NCBI GenBank assembly: GCA_016871335.1
Contig: VFZF01000004.1
Span: 1 to 64,000 of the forward strand
Direction of reading: 5' to 3'
DNA: 64,000 bases
Source of the DNA: Acidimicrobiia bacterium
Lineage (GTDB): Bacteria > Acidobacteriota > Vicinamibacteria > Vicinamibacterales > SCN-69-37
In this document: one piece after another, positions 1-9,146 of the stretch
How positions within the stretch are numbered: position 1 is the first letter of the stretch
Layout of the letters: each line of letters starts with the position of its first letter
Translations under genes and position numbers: made by a program
Notes under the pieces: model-generated
Told to the model about the DNA's origin: nothing
Database searches by the model: none
The model's input: the letters and a program-made list of their open reading frames with translations, nothing else

Positions 1-38
1 CACCCAACCTCACCCAACCTCACCCAACCTCACCCAAC
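1..38. repeat. 10-bp tandem repeat, unit CACCCAACCT
   Basis: Three full copies and a partial fourth of CACCCAACCT open the window, so the array may begin further upstream. It ends 14 bp before the -35 box of the methionine operon promoter. The same word, reverse complemented, recurs inside the RDD-protein gene near 52466-52495. The unit is not a multiple of three and lies between genes here. Confidence 0.9.
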
Positions 39-43
39 AATCA

Positions 44-80
44 ATCTACGTATTGACATGCGTAGATGAGCGTGTGTAAT
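44..80 (+). promoter_or_regulatory. Sigma-70-type promoter with an inverted repeat around the -35 box
   Basis: TTGACA (53-58) and TGTAAT (75-80) are separated by 16 bp, close to consensus, and would start RNA near 87, shortly before the SAM-I aptamer. A perfect 7-bp inverted repeat, ATCTACG (44-50) and CGTAGAT (61-67), brackets the -35 box, which suggests an operator. The promoter call is strong by position and sequence; the operator is inference. Confidence 0.7.
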
Positions 81-107
81 CTTGCCTTGCCCGCGCGAAA
101 CCGCAAG

Positions 108-217
108 CTTTTATCACGAGTGGCGGAGGGAACAGGCCCGACGATGCCACAGCAACCCGGGTGGGAGATCCACCCATGGTGCTAATTCCTGCCCGGATGG
201 TCCGGGAGAGATGGAAG
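108..217 (+). promoter_or_regulatory. SAM-I (S-box) riboswitch
   Basis: The conserved S-box core is present in order: GGCGGAGGGA (122-131), GGCCCGA followed by GATGCC, AGCAACC (151-157) and GGTGCTAATTCC (178-189). P1 pairs 108-115 with 210-217 (8 bp including two G-U). P3 is GGGTGG/CCACCC (159-164/170-175) and P4 is CCCGGA/TCCGGG (192-197/201-206). No terminator with a U-run follows. The 3' strand of P1 contains GGAAG (213-217), the only plausible ribosome site before the GTG at 223, so translational shut-off by SAM is the simplest model. The family binds S-adenosylmethionine and controls methionine genes, matching the operon downstream. Confidence 0.92.
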
Positions 218-222
218 ACGCT

Positions 223-1506
223 GTGTCAGGGACGACAGTCGACGTTTCCGTGCAAGTGGTACGTGTCGGGTTGCTGGGGTATGGCGGAGTCGGGCAGGCG
301 GTGGCGCGGGTGGCCACAAGCGCCAGCGGCCGCCTCGGTGACGCCGGCATCCTCGTCAAATGTATCGGCGCACTCGCGCGTGACCTGGGCAAACCGCGCG
401 TCGGTCCCGACATTCCCCTGTACACCGACCCCGACGATTTTCCCTTCACCGACTGCGACATCATCGTCGAAGTCCTCGGCGGCATAGAGCCCGCGCGCAG
501 TCTTGCGGCGCGCGCGTTACGGCTCGGCATTCCCGTCGTCACCGCGAACAAATCACTGGTGGCTGCGCACGGCCTCGATCTGCAGGCTCTGGCGCGGCAA
601 CACAATACGTCGCTCTACTTTGAAGCGGCGGTGATGGCCGGGGTTCCGTGTGTGAATACGTTGGCGCGTCGGCCACTGGCCTCGGGCGCCGGGAGTTTTG
701 CCGGGATCCTCAACGGCACGTCGCACTTCATCCTGTCGCGCATCGCGAGAGGGGAGACGTTCGACGCCGCGCTGGTCGAGGCGGTGGAGCGTGGATACGC
801 GGAGCCGTCGAGCGACGCCGATGTCAGTGGCCGCGACGCCGCGGAAAAGCTGACCATCCTGCTGCATCTCGCCGGTCACGCCGATGTCGTCGTCCGCGAC
901 CTGCCGACGCGAGGGATTGACGACCTCGCACCGTGGCATGCGGCGTTGGCCGGGAGGCTTTCGGGAGTCATCAAGCCTGTGGCGCTGGCGACGTTCGGTG
1001 GTGCCGACGCCGGTGCCTGGGTCGGCCCCGCGTTTGTGCCGACGGCGCATCCGTTTGCGGCGCTTGACGACGTGGCGAATGTCCTTCAGGTGGGTGTTGG
1101 GGGAAACGCTGTCACGTTCACTGGCCCTGGTGCCGGCCGAGAAGTGACGGCGGCGACGATCATTGACGACCTGGTGGAAGTCGCGTCGGGTCAACGACTG
1201 GCGTCACGCAGGCCGGTTGGTCCGCCGATCGCGAAAGCCTTGCGGCAGATTCCACAGGGCGCGTGGTTCCTCGCACTCGATCGCGTGGCGACCAGTGTGG
1301 GTGACCTTGCCGAGTTTCTGGCTGCGCGACACCTGCCGGCGGTCTTTGTGGCCTCCGATCACGATCGATGCGCCGTCATCACGGCCGAGGCGCCGGTCTC
1401 TGCGCTGACGGACGCGGTCGACGCGCTTGAAGCCACCGGGGTGCACGTGACGTGGCTGCCCGTGTTGCCGGTGGCAACGGCCGGTCGGGAGGTGTCTCGT
1501 GGCTGA
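223..1506 (+). CDS. hom: Homoserine dehydrogenase
   Basis: Reduces aspartate semialdehyde to homoserine in the shared threonine/methionine pathway. The N-terminus has the NAD(P)-binding glycine motif VGLLGYGGVGQAVA. The middle has the family signature around GILNGTSHFILSR and a GYAEPSSDADVSGRDAAEKL segment that matches the catalytic region with its active lysine. A short C-terminal ACT-like tail may be present. The frame stays open back to 82, but that stretch is the riboswitch; the ATG at 211 lies in P1. I prefer GTG 223, preceded by GGAAG; GTG 250 or 256 are alternatives. It overlaps the aspartokinase gene by 8 nt. Confidence 0.88.
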   Translation: MSGTTVDVSVQVVRVGLLGYGGVGQAVARVATSASGRLGDAGILVKCIGALARDLGKPRVGPDIPLYTDPDDFPFTDCDIIVEVLGGIEPARSLAARALRLGIPVVTANKSLVAAHGLDLQALARQHNTSLYFEAAVMAGVPCVNTLARRPLASGAGSFAGILNGTSHFILSRIARGETFDAALVEAVERGYAEPSSDADVSGRDAAEKLTILLHLAGHADVVVRDLPTRGIDDLAPWHAALAGRLSGVIKPVALATFGGADAGAWVGPAFVPTAHPFAALDDVANVLQVGVGGNAVTFTGPGAGREVTAATIIDDLVEVASGQRLASRRPVGPPIAKALRQIPQGAWFLALDRVATSVGDLAEFLAARHLPAVFVASDHDRCAVITAEAPVSALTDAVDALEATGVHVTWLPVLPVATAGREVSRG

Positions 1507-2206
1507 TGTCGCCGTCCTGAAGCTGGGTGGATCGGTGTTGACCGACCTCGACGCGTACCGCACAACCGCGCGGTTCCTGCGTGACGAAGTCATCCGCACA
1601 CAACTCCGCATCGTTGCCGTGGTGTCCGCGCAGGAGGGACATACGGATCAACTCCGCAGTGATGCCGCCGTGCTGGCGGAGGAGCCGGACAACGATGCGC
1701 TCGACTTGTTGTGGTCCACCGGCGAGCTGCGATCGGTGGCGCTGTTGACGCTGGCACTGCGGGCGGAAGGTGTGGCTGCCGCTGGATTCAACGTCCATGA
1801 GACCGGGCTGCGCGTGTCGCAGGGGGACCTCACGCTGAACCCGCTGTCTCTCCGAGCGGCGCTCGGCCGCTGCGAAGTGGTAGTGGTGCCCGGCTTCCTC
1901 GCGACGAATCGCCAGCAGATTGTCACGCTTGGTCGTGGCGGCTCCGACTGGTCCGCCGTTGCACTCGCTGCCGCGCTCGGGGCCGTGCGCTGTGAACTCA
2001 TCAAGGATGTGCCGGGGTACTTCACCACCGATCCCCACACATCGGCCGACGCGTCACTGATTGATCAGCTGACCTATGCCACTGCACTGGCCATGGCCGA
2101 CGATGGCTGTCCGCTTGTGCAGCGTCAGGCCATCGATCACGCGCAGCGCGCCCAACTGCCACTTATTGTTCGCAGCTTCGACAGTCGGGGAACCAGAGTC
2201 GCCTGA
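1499..2206 (+). CDS. Aspartokinase-like amino-acid kinase without ACT domains
   Basis: A 235-residue amino-acid kinase fold. It starts with the nucleotide-binding VLKLGGSVLTD, carries a VVVVPGFLATN segment and GRGGSDWSA, which is typical of aspartate kinases, and ends after the kinase domain. Bacterial LysC proteins usually run beyond 400 residues because of two C-terminal ACT domains that bind lysine or threonine; these are absent. The start is GTG with GGGAGG six bases upstream, overlapping hom by 8 nt, so the two are translationally coupled. Inferred role: phosphorylation of aspartate for the methionine branch, with control by the riboswitch rather than by allostery. Another acyl kinase activity cannot be excluded. 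Confidence 0.78.
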   Translation: MADVAVLKLGGSVLTDLDAYRTTARFLRDEVIRTQLRIVAVVSAQEGHTDQLRSDAAVLAEEPDNDALDLLWSTGELRSVALLTLALRAEGVAAAGFNVHETGLRVSQGDLTLNPLSLRAALGRCEVVVVPGFLATNRQQIVTLGRGGSDWSAVALAAALGAVRCELIKDVPGYFTTDPHTSADASLIDQLTYATALAMADDGCPLVQRQAIDHAQRAQLPLIVRSFDSRGTRVA

Positions 2207-2219
2207 CGACCCATCTCCC

Positions 2220-2243
2220 CATTGCCTCATTGCCTCATTGCCC
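2220..2243. repeat. 8-bp tandem repeat CATTGCCT, three copies
   Basis: Three consecutive CATTGCCT units (the last ends in C) fill the gap between the aspartokinase-like gene and metB, immediately before the AGGAG ribosome site at 2250-2254. Seen directly; function unknown. Confidence 0.85.
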
Positions 2244-2260
2244 CATCACAGGAGTTTCAG

Positions 2261-3472
2261 ATGCACTTCGCAACCAAGACCATCCATGCCGGCCAGCCAT
2301 CCGAACCGAATACCGGTGCAGTGGTGGCTCCAATTTTCCAGACGACCACGTATCAGCAGGAAGGCCCTGGAGAACACAAGGGGTTTGACTACACGCGGAC
2401 GTCGAATCCCACGCGGAAGCGGCTCGAGGCTGTGCTGGCGGAACTTGAGGGCGGCACAAAGTGCGCCGTCTTCGGGTCAGGTCTCGCTGCGGAGAATGCG
2501 ATTCTGCAGGCGTATTTGAAGCCGGGCGACACGATTGTCGTGCCCGTGGATGTGTATGGCGGCACGTTCCGGTTGCTGCACAAGGTGTTTGAGCCACTCG
2601 GCGCGATTGTGGAGCGCGTGGACTTCAGCGATCTCGACGCGTTGAAGCGAGCGGTCGCCGTGGGACCCAAACTCGTGTGGCTGGAGTCGCCGACCAATCC
2701 TCGATTGCTCGTGTATGACATCGAAGCGGTTGCGCGGATCGCACACTCGGCCGGCGCGCTTGTCGTTGTGGACAACACGTTCGCCACGCCGTATTTCCAA
2801 CAGCCGTTGTCCCTCGGCGCGGATCTGGTGATTCAGAGCGTCACGAAGTATCTCGCCGGGCATCTGGATGTCATTCAGGGCGCGGTCATCGCGAAGGACG
2901 AGAAGATCTTCGAGCCTGTGGGTTTCCTGCAGAACGCGCTCGGAGGCGTGCCGAGTCCATTTGATTGTTGGCTCACGCTGCGCGGGATCAAGACGCTGGA
3001 ACTCCGTATGGAGCGTCATGCGCAGAACGCGTCCGCAATCGCCGAGGCGCTTCTCGCGCATCCCAGGGTGAAGCGGGTGTACTACCCGGGCCTGGCGTCC
3101 CACCCGGGTCACGAGGTGGCCAAAAAGCAGATGACCGGCTTCGGCGGCATGGTGTCGTTTGAGCTGGACGGCACCCTCGAGGAAGCGTCGGCATTTGTGT
3201 CGTCGCTGACCTACTTCGCGCTGGGCGAGAGTCTGGGGGGCGTCCGGTCGCTGGTGTGCCTGCCGTGCAAAATGACCCACGCGTCGATCCCGGCCGAAAC
3301 CCGCGCCGAACTGGGGCTGTCCGACACCCTGATCCGGCTGTCCCCAGGGGTGGAACACCCCAGGGACCTGGTGGGGGATGTGTTGGCGGGGCTGGAGCGT
3401 TTGGAGCACGGAGGAACCAGCGCGGCCTCCGCGGTGTCTAAAGCGCCATGCGGAGAGCCTGTCTTGCAGTAG
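2261..3472 (+). CDS. metB: Cystathionine gamma-synthase / PLP trans-sulfuration enzyme
   Basis: A 403-residue Cys/Met-metabolism PLP enzyme that joins an activated homoserine to cysteine to make cystathionine. Family marks are the N-terminal TIHAGQ, YTRTSNPTR, the phosphate-binding FGSGLAAENA, VVVDNTFATPYFQQPL, and SVTKYLAGH with the Schiff-base lysine near residue 200. ATG 2261 has AGGAG 6 nt upstream; an upstream in-frame extension is repeat sequence and is rejected. It is third in the riboswitch operon, which fits methionine synthesis. Cystathionine beta-lyase or O-acetylhomoserine sulfhydrylase are close relatives and sequence reading alone does not exclude them. Confidence 0.88.
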   Translation: MHFATKTIHAGQPSEPNTGAVVAPIFQTTTYQQEGPGEHKGFDYTRTSNPTRKRLEAVLAELEGGTKCAVFGSGLAAENAILQAYLKPGDTIVVPVDVYGGTFRLLHKVFEPLGAIVERVDFSDLDALKRAVAVGPKLVWLESPTNPRLLVYDIEAVARIAHSAGALVVVDNTFATPYFQQPLSLGADLVIQSVTKYLAGHLDVIQGAVIAKDEKIFEPVGFLQNALGGVPSPFDCWLTLRGIKTLELRMERHAQNASAIAEALLAHPRVKRVYYPGLASHPGHEVAKKQMTGFGGMVSFELDGTLEEASAFVSSLTYFALGESLGGVRSLVCLPCKMTHASIPAETRAELGLSDTLIRLSPGVEHPRDLVGDVLAGLERLEHGGTSAASAVSKAPCGEPVLQ

Positions 3473-4980
3473 TCCTGCTGTCAGTTGCGTGTGCGTCGGC
3501 GCCGATCCGCAAGGCGGATCAGGCCAGTCTGGTCACGGCTGACGGCCGGGTGCAGGAGGGGTGTTACACGTGCCTGATTGAGGCGCGCGACACGTACCTG
3601 CGCGTGGCAGTCGGCAAGGCGAGGCCGCTCCTCATCACGAAGCTCTTCGAAGTGCAGGTGCTGGTTGGGCTCCGCGAGTGGGAGCTGGCCATGGATCCCG
3701 CCGAGTCGTTCAAGGCGGCGGAGGCGCTGATTCCCGAACTGCCGGCGACGTATCCGGGTGCGCGGTATCTGGAAATTGCGCGAATGATTCCGCCGGATTT
3801 CATCGGCACCCCTCGCGCCGAGCGTGACCAGTGGTCGCGGCGCAATCCGCCGTCGGCGCAGGTGCTGGCGACACAGAAGGAGTTGGCGGCGGGCGCGGGG
3901 AGCACGCCGTTCCGGTCGTATCTCTCAGCGGGTCTCGACTGCCTGCAGACGTTCGCGAACCGGCGATTCGTCGACTTGCCGAAGGTGCCGGCAGAGGCGT
4001 CCACGCTGGTGAAGTACCGGATTGGCACGTGTCCCGCCATCCAACCCATGCTGCTCGAGGAAGTGATGACGGCGGTGCCCGGGTTTGTCGAAGCCGAGTT
4101 GATGCGCGCCCGTGTACCCACGCTCACCATCACCCGCACGTACACCACTGAACTGCGGGCGGCCCTGACGGCTGCCTTTGAGCTGTTCCCACGGTCGTCC
4201 GCCGTGACGTATGGACTTGGGGCCTTGAACCAGATTCAGGGCGACTGCAAGGCGGCCATCATCCACTACGAGGACACCATTGCCATCTCGCCACGGCATG
4301 AAGATGCCGCACTGCAGCGCGTGATTTGCCTTGGGCACATCGGACAGTTTGTGCCGGCGATCGAGGGAGCCGCCCGCATCATCGAGCGCCGGTACTACAA
4401 CACCGCGGACGCATATTACTGGCGTGCGTGGAGCCAGTACCAGCGGCGCGAGATCCTGAGCGCCCGTACAGACATCGATCTTGCGCGATCGATGTCCGTC
4501 AACCAGCGCGTGCTCGTCCTGGGCGGGATGATCAAGTACGACTAGGGGTTCCTCGACCTGGCCGAGATCGATCTGACCGATGCGATCAAGTCCGACCCGT
4601 TGATGGAGAACTGCATCTCGCGGTGGTACTACGGGCTTGTCGGGTTTGCGCGCGAGCAGTGGGTCGACACGGCCGAACGATTTTCCCGGGCGTCGGCCTG
4701 TTATCGGGCCGCCGCGAACCGCTCGCGCAAGGATCTGGAAGCCATGAAAACCGCCGACGTCGACGAGGTGTTTCGCGCGAATCAGATCGCCGGCTTCGAA
4801 GCGGCCATCAAGGAGGACACCGACCAGGAAGAGGCGTCCTCGCTCAACACGGCCAATTGCTACGCGCGAGCCGGCGACGTCGAGCAGGCCAGGGAATGGC
4901 TCGCGAAGGTCCCGCCCAACTCCATCCACGCCCTCATGGCGGCGGAACTGCGCAAGCAGCTCGGCGGCGGGCTCTCGTAG
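3448..4980 (+). pseudogene. TPR lipoprotein interrupted by an in-frame amber codon
   Basis: One open frame of about 510 codons is broken only by TAG at 4543-4545. Both halves read as the same kind of helical, alanine/tyrosine-rich TPR protein, and the downstream part has no start codon for 54 bp. The N-terminus MRRACLAVVLLSVAC is a lipoprotein signal with the lipidated Cys in SVAC, so the product would sit in the periplasm facing the outer or inner membrane. Its start overlaps the end of metB by 25 nt. Truncation would remove the last third of the TPR array. Function is not recognisable beyond protein-protein interaction. A base-calling error is possible. Confidence 0.7.
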
Positions 4981-4982
4981 GA

Positions 4983-5001
4983 CCCCCTGGGTTGCAGGGG
5001 G
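4983..5001 (+). terminator. Short GC hairpin after the TPR gene
   Basis: CCCCCTG (4983-4989) and CAGGGGG (4995-5001) form a perfect 7-bp stem with a GGTTG loop, 2 nt after the stop codon. No U-run follows, so it is either a weak terminator or a member of the dispersed palindrome family of this window. The loop resembles that of the 21267 copy. Confidence 0.5.
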
Positions 5002-5019
5002 CCATGACACAATAGCGAC

Positions 5020-5544
5020 ATGCTCAGTCCCGGCCTCTACGCGAAGTTTGAAACCACCCTCGGCAATTTCACCGTTGAGCTCTTCGAAGCCAAAGTCCCG
5101 AAGACCGTCAAGATCTTCAGCGGACTGATCGACGGCTCGCTCGCATGGACCCATCCCGGCACCAAGGAAAAGCACACGAAGCCGTATTACGACGGCATCA
5201 TTTTCCACCGGGTGATCGACGGCTTCATGATTCAGGGCGGTGATCCGCTCGGCAAGGGCTACGGCGGCCCGGGCTTCCAGTTCGAGGACGAGTTCCACCC
5301 CGACCTGCGCCACGACAAGGCCGGCATCCTCTCGATGGCCAACGCCGGTCCGAACACCAACGGCAGCCAGTTCTTCATCACTCTCGGCCCGACCCCGCAC
5401 CTCGACAAGCGCCACTCGGTGTTCGGCCAGGTGGTCGAAGGACTCGACGTGATCAAGATCATCGGCCGCACCCCGGTGGACGGGCAGGACAAGCCCAAGA
5501 CGCCGGTCGTGATGCAGAAGGTCACGATCGAACGGGTCGGATGA
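5020..5544 (+). CDS. ppiB: Peptidyl-prolyl cis-trans isomerase, cyclophilin type
   Basis: A 174-residue single-domain cyclophilin that speeds proline isomerisation during folding. Catalytic and binding motifs are intact: [15 protein letters not shown] with the active Arg, [16 protein letters not shown], and [12 protein letters not shown]. There is no signal peptide, so it should act in the cytoplasm. A CACAAT hexamer lies 6 nt before the ATG, with no Shine-Dalgarno sequence, consistent with leaderless initiation. It carries a longer insert after the first strand ([17 protein letters not shown]), as many PpiB proteins do. Confidence 0.93.
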   Translation: MLSPGLYAKFETTLGNFTVELFEAKVPKTVKIFSGLIDGSLAWTHPGTKEKHTKPYYDGIIFHRVIDGFMIQGGDPLGKGYGGPGFQFEDEFHPDLRHDKAGILSMANAGPNTNGSQFFITLGPTPHLDKRHSVFGQVVEGLDVIKIIGRTPVDGQDKPKTPVVMQKVTIERVG

Positions 5545-5594
5545 GCCTCGGGTAGCCCATCGGTTCCGCCCCCTGGTCCGTCAAAGATGGACGT

Positions 5595-7320
5595 ATGCGC
5601 CTTCCGGGACCCGTAGTCATCGCGATCGTCTGTGCGGCCTGGGGGGCGGGCCGCGCGCAGAGCCGGGATGGCGTACAGGGGCAGGCGCCAACCAAGCCCG
5701 CCACCGGCGCGATGATGGGACGCGTGACGCTGGCCGGCAGCGGCCAGCCGTTTGAAGGCGTGCGGGTCACGCTCAATGGCGCGGCACTTCGCGGCACGCG
5801 CTCGGCGCTGACCGACGCAGAGGGCCAGTTCCTGTTCACCGAACTGCCGGCCGGCACCTATACGGTGCGCGGCACGATGACTGGGTATGTGGCCGGCACC
5901 TACGGCCAGAAAGCACCAGGCAAGCAGGGCACACCGATTGTGCTCGTCGACGGCCAGCAGCTCAAGAACGTGTCGTTCGAGATTGGCAAGGGCGGCGTGA
6001 TCTCCGGGACCGTAGTCGACGAACGCAACCGGCCGTCGATTGGCACGCCGGTGCGGGCGATGCGTTGGCTCATGCAGTCGGGCGAACGTGTGCTCAGTGT
6101 GGCCGGCACCGCCACCACTGACGACCGCGGCATCTACCGCATCCACAGCCTGATGCCTGGCGACTATCTGGCGTCGGCGGTACCACGCAACACGTCGATT
6201 GAGATTCTGACGTCGGCTGACGTGGCCGCGCAGGCTCGGCTGCAGGAGTTGACGGCCATGGGCCTCGCGCAGCCAGGCGCAGTGGGTACGGCTGAACCCG
6301 TTGAAGGGTACGCCGCCGTGTTTTTTCCGGGAACGGCGCAGCTCACCGGGGCGCAGGCCGTCAGGGTCGGCGTCGCTGAGGAGCAACTTGGCATCGACTT
6401 CGATCTGCAACGTGTCGGACTGGCCACCATCACCGGCCACGTCATCACGCCGCCTGGTGTGAACCCGACGACGGTGCAACTGCGATTGACGCATCCGGAC
6501 GGTTATGCGATGGGTGTCGGCCAGATGTCCGCGCGCCCGGATCAGAACGGATCCTTTACGTTCCGGACCGTCACCCCTGGGCAGGACGTGCTGGTTGCCT
6601 CCGCGACGATTGCTCCGCCGCGCCCGACGCCGCTGACGCCCGGGGTCGCCAACTTCGGCCCTGCCCAGAACGCACAACAGCGGCTCTGGGCCCAGGCCGA
6701 TCTGTACGTTGATGGTGGCCAGCCGCTGAATGTCGGGTTGACGATGCAGGAGGGTGCGCGTGACGCTGAATCCACTGGGCCAGCCGTTGCAGTCGATGGG
6801 GCTCGGCACTTGGACGGCTCAGGCCGACGCAACGGAACGTTTTACGTTGCACGGCGTCGTGCCTGGCCGCTACAGATTCGGCGCGAGTGGCGCGCAAGCC
6901 TGGCAGATCAAGAGCGTGCTCGCCAATGGCGTGGACGTACTCGATTTTCCGTTCATCGTTGAACCCGGCGCGCAGGTGCCAAGTGTGACCATTCAGTTCG
7001 GCGACAAGTCCACGGAACTCAAGGGCACACTCACAGGGTCCGACGGATCACCGACCTCCGACTACTCCGTCGTGGTGTTTCCCGACGACCAGCGCTACTG
7101 GATTCCTCACGCGCGGCGCATGCGATCCACCAGGCCGGCTACCGACGGCACGTTCTCGACCACCGGATTGCCGCCAGGGGAGTACCGTATTGCCGCGGTG
7201 ACGGACGTCGAAACAGGTGAGTGGCTCAACCCCGACTTCCTCCGCGAGCTCGTGCCCGCGTCGATCAGTTTCCGGCTGGCCGATGGCCGGCCGGCGACGC
7301 AGGACATTCGCGTGCGGTGA
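5595..7320 (+). pseudogene. Exported carboxypeptidase-regulatory-like repeat protein, frameshifted
   Basis: The first frame (5595 to about 6755) starts with a signal peptide and has repeated beta-sandwich modules of the CarboxypepD_reg/SpaA kind (GRVTLAGSGQPFEGVRVTLNG, GEFLFTELPAGTYTVR-like, GTVVDERNRP, GHVITPPGVN). The reading continues one frame on from about 6754 (VTLNPLGQPLQ, GVVPGRYRFGA, GLPPGEYRIAAVT) to 7320. The switch point falls between TMQEGA and RVTLNP, where these proteins normally carry another strand pair, so a small deletion rather than a single-base slip is likely. These modules are found in periplasmic or outer-membrane proteins; no enzyme domain is visible. Confidence 0.7.
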
Positions 7321-7331
7321 TCGGCGCGTCT

Positions 7332-7377
7332 GGCGCGCTCAAGTTCAGCGCGCCCTACGTACCCTGGACCCTGGACC
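7332..7377. repeat. Dispersed palindrome plus GGACCCT tandem units
   Basis: GGCGCGCT (7332-7339) and AGCGCGCC (7347-7354) form an 8-bp stem with a CAAGTTC loop, followed by CTACGTA. The same 30-bp block recurs exactly at 50525-50554. Two GGACCCT-type units follow (7361-7377). It lies between convergent genes and could act as a bidirectional terminator. Confidence 0.8.
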
Positions 7378-7386
7378 ACAGAGTCC

Positions 7387-9135
7387 TTATCCCTTGAGTG
7401 TCGGGTGTCTGTTGGTCCACTCCGTGGCCTGTTCGTAGGCCATCGCGATGCGACAGATGGCAGCCTCGTCGTAGAGGCGGCCGGTCACCATCAGCGTCTG
7501 CGGCAGGTTGTTGACGAAGCCGCACTTGACCGCGATCGCCGGGTGGCCGGTGAGGTTGGTGGCCGCCAGGCCGGCGTTGTTCGACGAGATGAACGCGTCG
7601 TACTGACTCATGAACGTGTCCCATTCGCGCATGAGCAACGTGCGGATGCGCTGTGCGCGGATGTATTCCACTGCCGGCACAAAACGGTTGGCGCGGAACG
7701 TCGCCGGCCACGAGCTGTTGGTCATCGTGTCGGTGCCGCGTGAGCGCAGCAGGTCGTCAAACGCTGCAGCCGACTCCACACTCAGCACAAAACTCAGGGC
7801 ATTGGCCGGATAGTTCGGCAACTCCACCGGTTCGAGCTTTGCGCCGAGTTTCTGCATCTCGGTGAGCACCTGCTGCATGTTCGTCAGGCGCTCTGCGGCA
7901 GCGGCCTGCTGCTGAGCCGCGTTGGCGCCTCCGCGTCCACCGCCGGCACCGCCTCGCCCCGCCGGCTGCGCTTCAAAGTCACTGCGCACATAACCGATGC
8001 GATAACCCGACAGCGGTGCCGCAGGATTCCAGTTGAACGCCGCATCCACCACGCTCTCGTCGCGGTTGTCCGGACCGTAGATCGCATTAAACACCAGCAC
8101 GCAATCTTCGACCGTGCGACACATCGGTCCCACCTTATCCATCGTCCACGACAGTTCCATCGCACCGTAGCGGCTGACACGGCCGTAGGTCGGACGGAGA
8201 CCGACGACGCCGTTGACGGTCGAGGGCGAAATGATCGAGCCGCGTGTCTCAGTGCCGATGGAGAAGCCGACGCAGCCGGCGGCGGTCGCTGAGCCCGGGC
8301 CGGCGGATGATCCACTGGCGCCCGATTCCGGGTTCCACGGATTACGCGTGCGGCCACCAAACCACTGGTCGCCCTGGGCGAGTGCGCCCATCGTGAGTTT
8401 GGCAACGAGCACGGCACCTGCGTCGCGAAGACGCTCGACGATGGTGGCGTCGTAGTCGGGGATCTGATTGATGTAGGGCTCGGCGCCCCAGGTGGTGGCG
8501 ATGCCCTTTGTGGCGAAGAGGTCCTTTGCCCCCCACGGAATGCCATGGAGCGGGCCCTTGTAGCGGCCGGCGGCGATGGCCTTGTCCGCCTCGGCGGCCT
8601 GCTGCAGCGCGAGATCCTTCGTGATCGTGACGGCGAAGTTCAAGAGGGGCTGGTAACGCTCGAGCCGCGCGAGGTACATCTGCGTGAGTTCGGTTGAGGT
8701 CACCAGCCGGCGTTCGATCAGCGCCGCCAGTTTCGTCACCGGCCAGAACGCCACGTCTTCGAGGTTGGCGGGCCGCTTCAGCGTGGCGGCTGCCGGTTTG
8801 GTGTACCGCACCACACGTCCCGGCGTCGCAGGTCCGGCCGGCTTCTTGCCAGGCATGTACGGGCGGAAGCTGAGCGCGACCTCGGTGTCGTGCGGAATCT
8901 CGATCTGGCGGAGCTGTTGATACGTGGATAGGTTGCCGTTAAGGCTTCGCGCGATGGCTTCTTCCTCGGCCGAGTGAAAGTCGAGACCGGTGATGGTCTC
9001 GGCACAATTGACGGTCTCACGCGTGATCGGTCCGAGCGGAGCCTGCTGCTGGGCAAAGGTGTTGGTGGCTACGGCGCCGGCAACAGCGGCGGGAACAGCT
9101 TTGAGGAAGGTACGGCGGCTCTTGCGTTCAGTCAT
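7387..9135 (-). CDS. Exported amidase-signature hydrolase
   Basis: A 582-residue amidase-signature enzyme that hydrolyses C-N bonds. It has a twin-arginine signal (RKSRRTFLKAV, then an alanine-rich stretch) and should be periplasmic. The Ser-cisSer-Lys triad is visible: Lys in PWGAKDLF near residue 200, cis-Ser in ESGASGSSAGPGSA near 280, and Ser in GTETRGSIISPS. An unusual Arg/Gly-rich insert (QPAGRGGAGGGRGGAN, about 7908-7970) lies between the catalytic core and the C-terminal half. It is single on this strand, ending next to a palindrome, with the DUF-like gene 11 bp upstream. The substrate is unknown; the family includes peptide amidases and GatA-like enzymes. Confidence 0.88.
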   Translation of the reverse strand: MTERKSRRTFLKAVPAAVAGAVATNTFAQQQAPLGPITRETVNCAETITGLDFHSAEEEAIARSLNGNLSTYQQLRQIEIPHDTEVALSFRPYMPGKKPAGPATPGRVVRYTKPAAATLKRPANLEDVAFWPVTKLAALIERRLVTSTELTQMYLARLERYQPLLNFAVTITKDLALQQAAEADKAIAAGRYKGPLHGIPWGAKDLFATKGIATTWGAEPYINQIPDYDATIVERLRDAGAVLVAKLTMGALAQGDQWFGGRTRNPWNPESGASGSSAGPGSATAAGCVGFSIGTETRGSIISPSTVNGVVGLRPTYGRVSRYGAMELSWTMDKVGPMCRTVEDCVLVFNAIYGPDNRDESVVDAAFNWNPAAPLSGYRIGYVRSDFEAQPAGRGGAGGGRGGANAAQQQAAAAERLTNMQQVLTEMQKLGAKLEPVELPNYPANALSFVLSVESAAAFDDLLRSRGTDTMTNSSWPATFRANRFVPAVEYIRAQRIRTLLMREWDTFMSQYDAFISSNNAGLAATNLTGHPAIAVKCGFVNNLPQTLMVTGRLYDEAAICRIAMAYEQATEWTNRHPTLKG

Positions 9136-9146
9136 GACGGCTCCTG

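Noticed and set aside
1-38. CRISPR array
   Set aside because: Direct 10-bp repeats without spacers; no cas genes.
553-1194. Minus-strand frame antisense to hom
   Set aside because: Low-complexity Arg-rich reading typical of shadow frames in GC-rich DNA; the plus strand is the real gene.
4543-4545. Pyrrolysine or general amber suppression
   Set aside because: TAG is a normal stop in neighbouring genes (4978-4980, 55625-55627); no Pyl genes seen.
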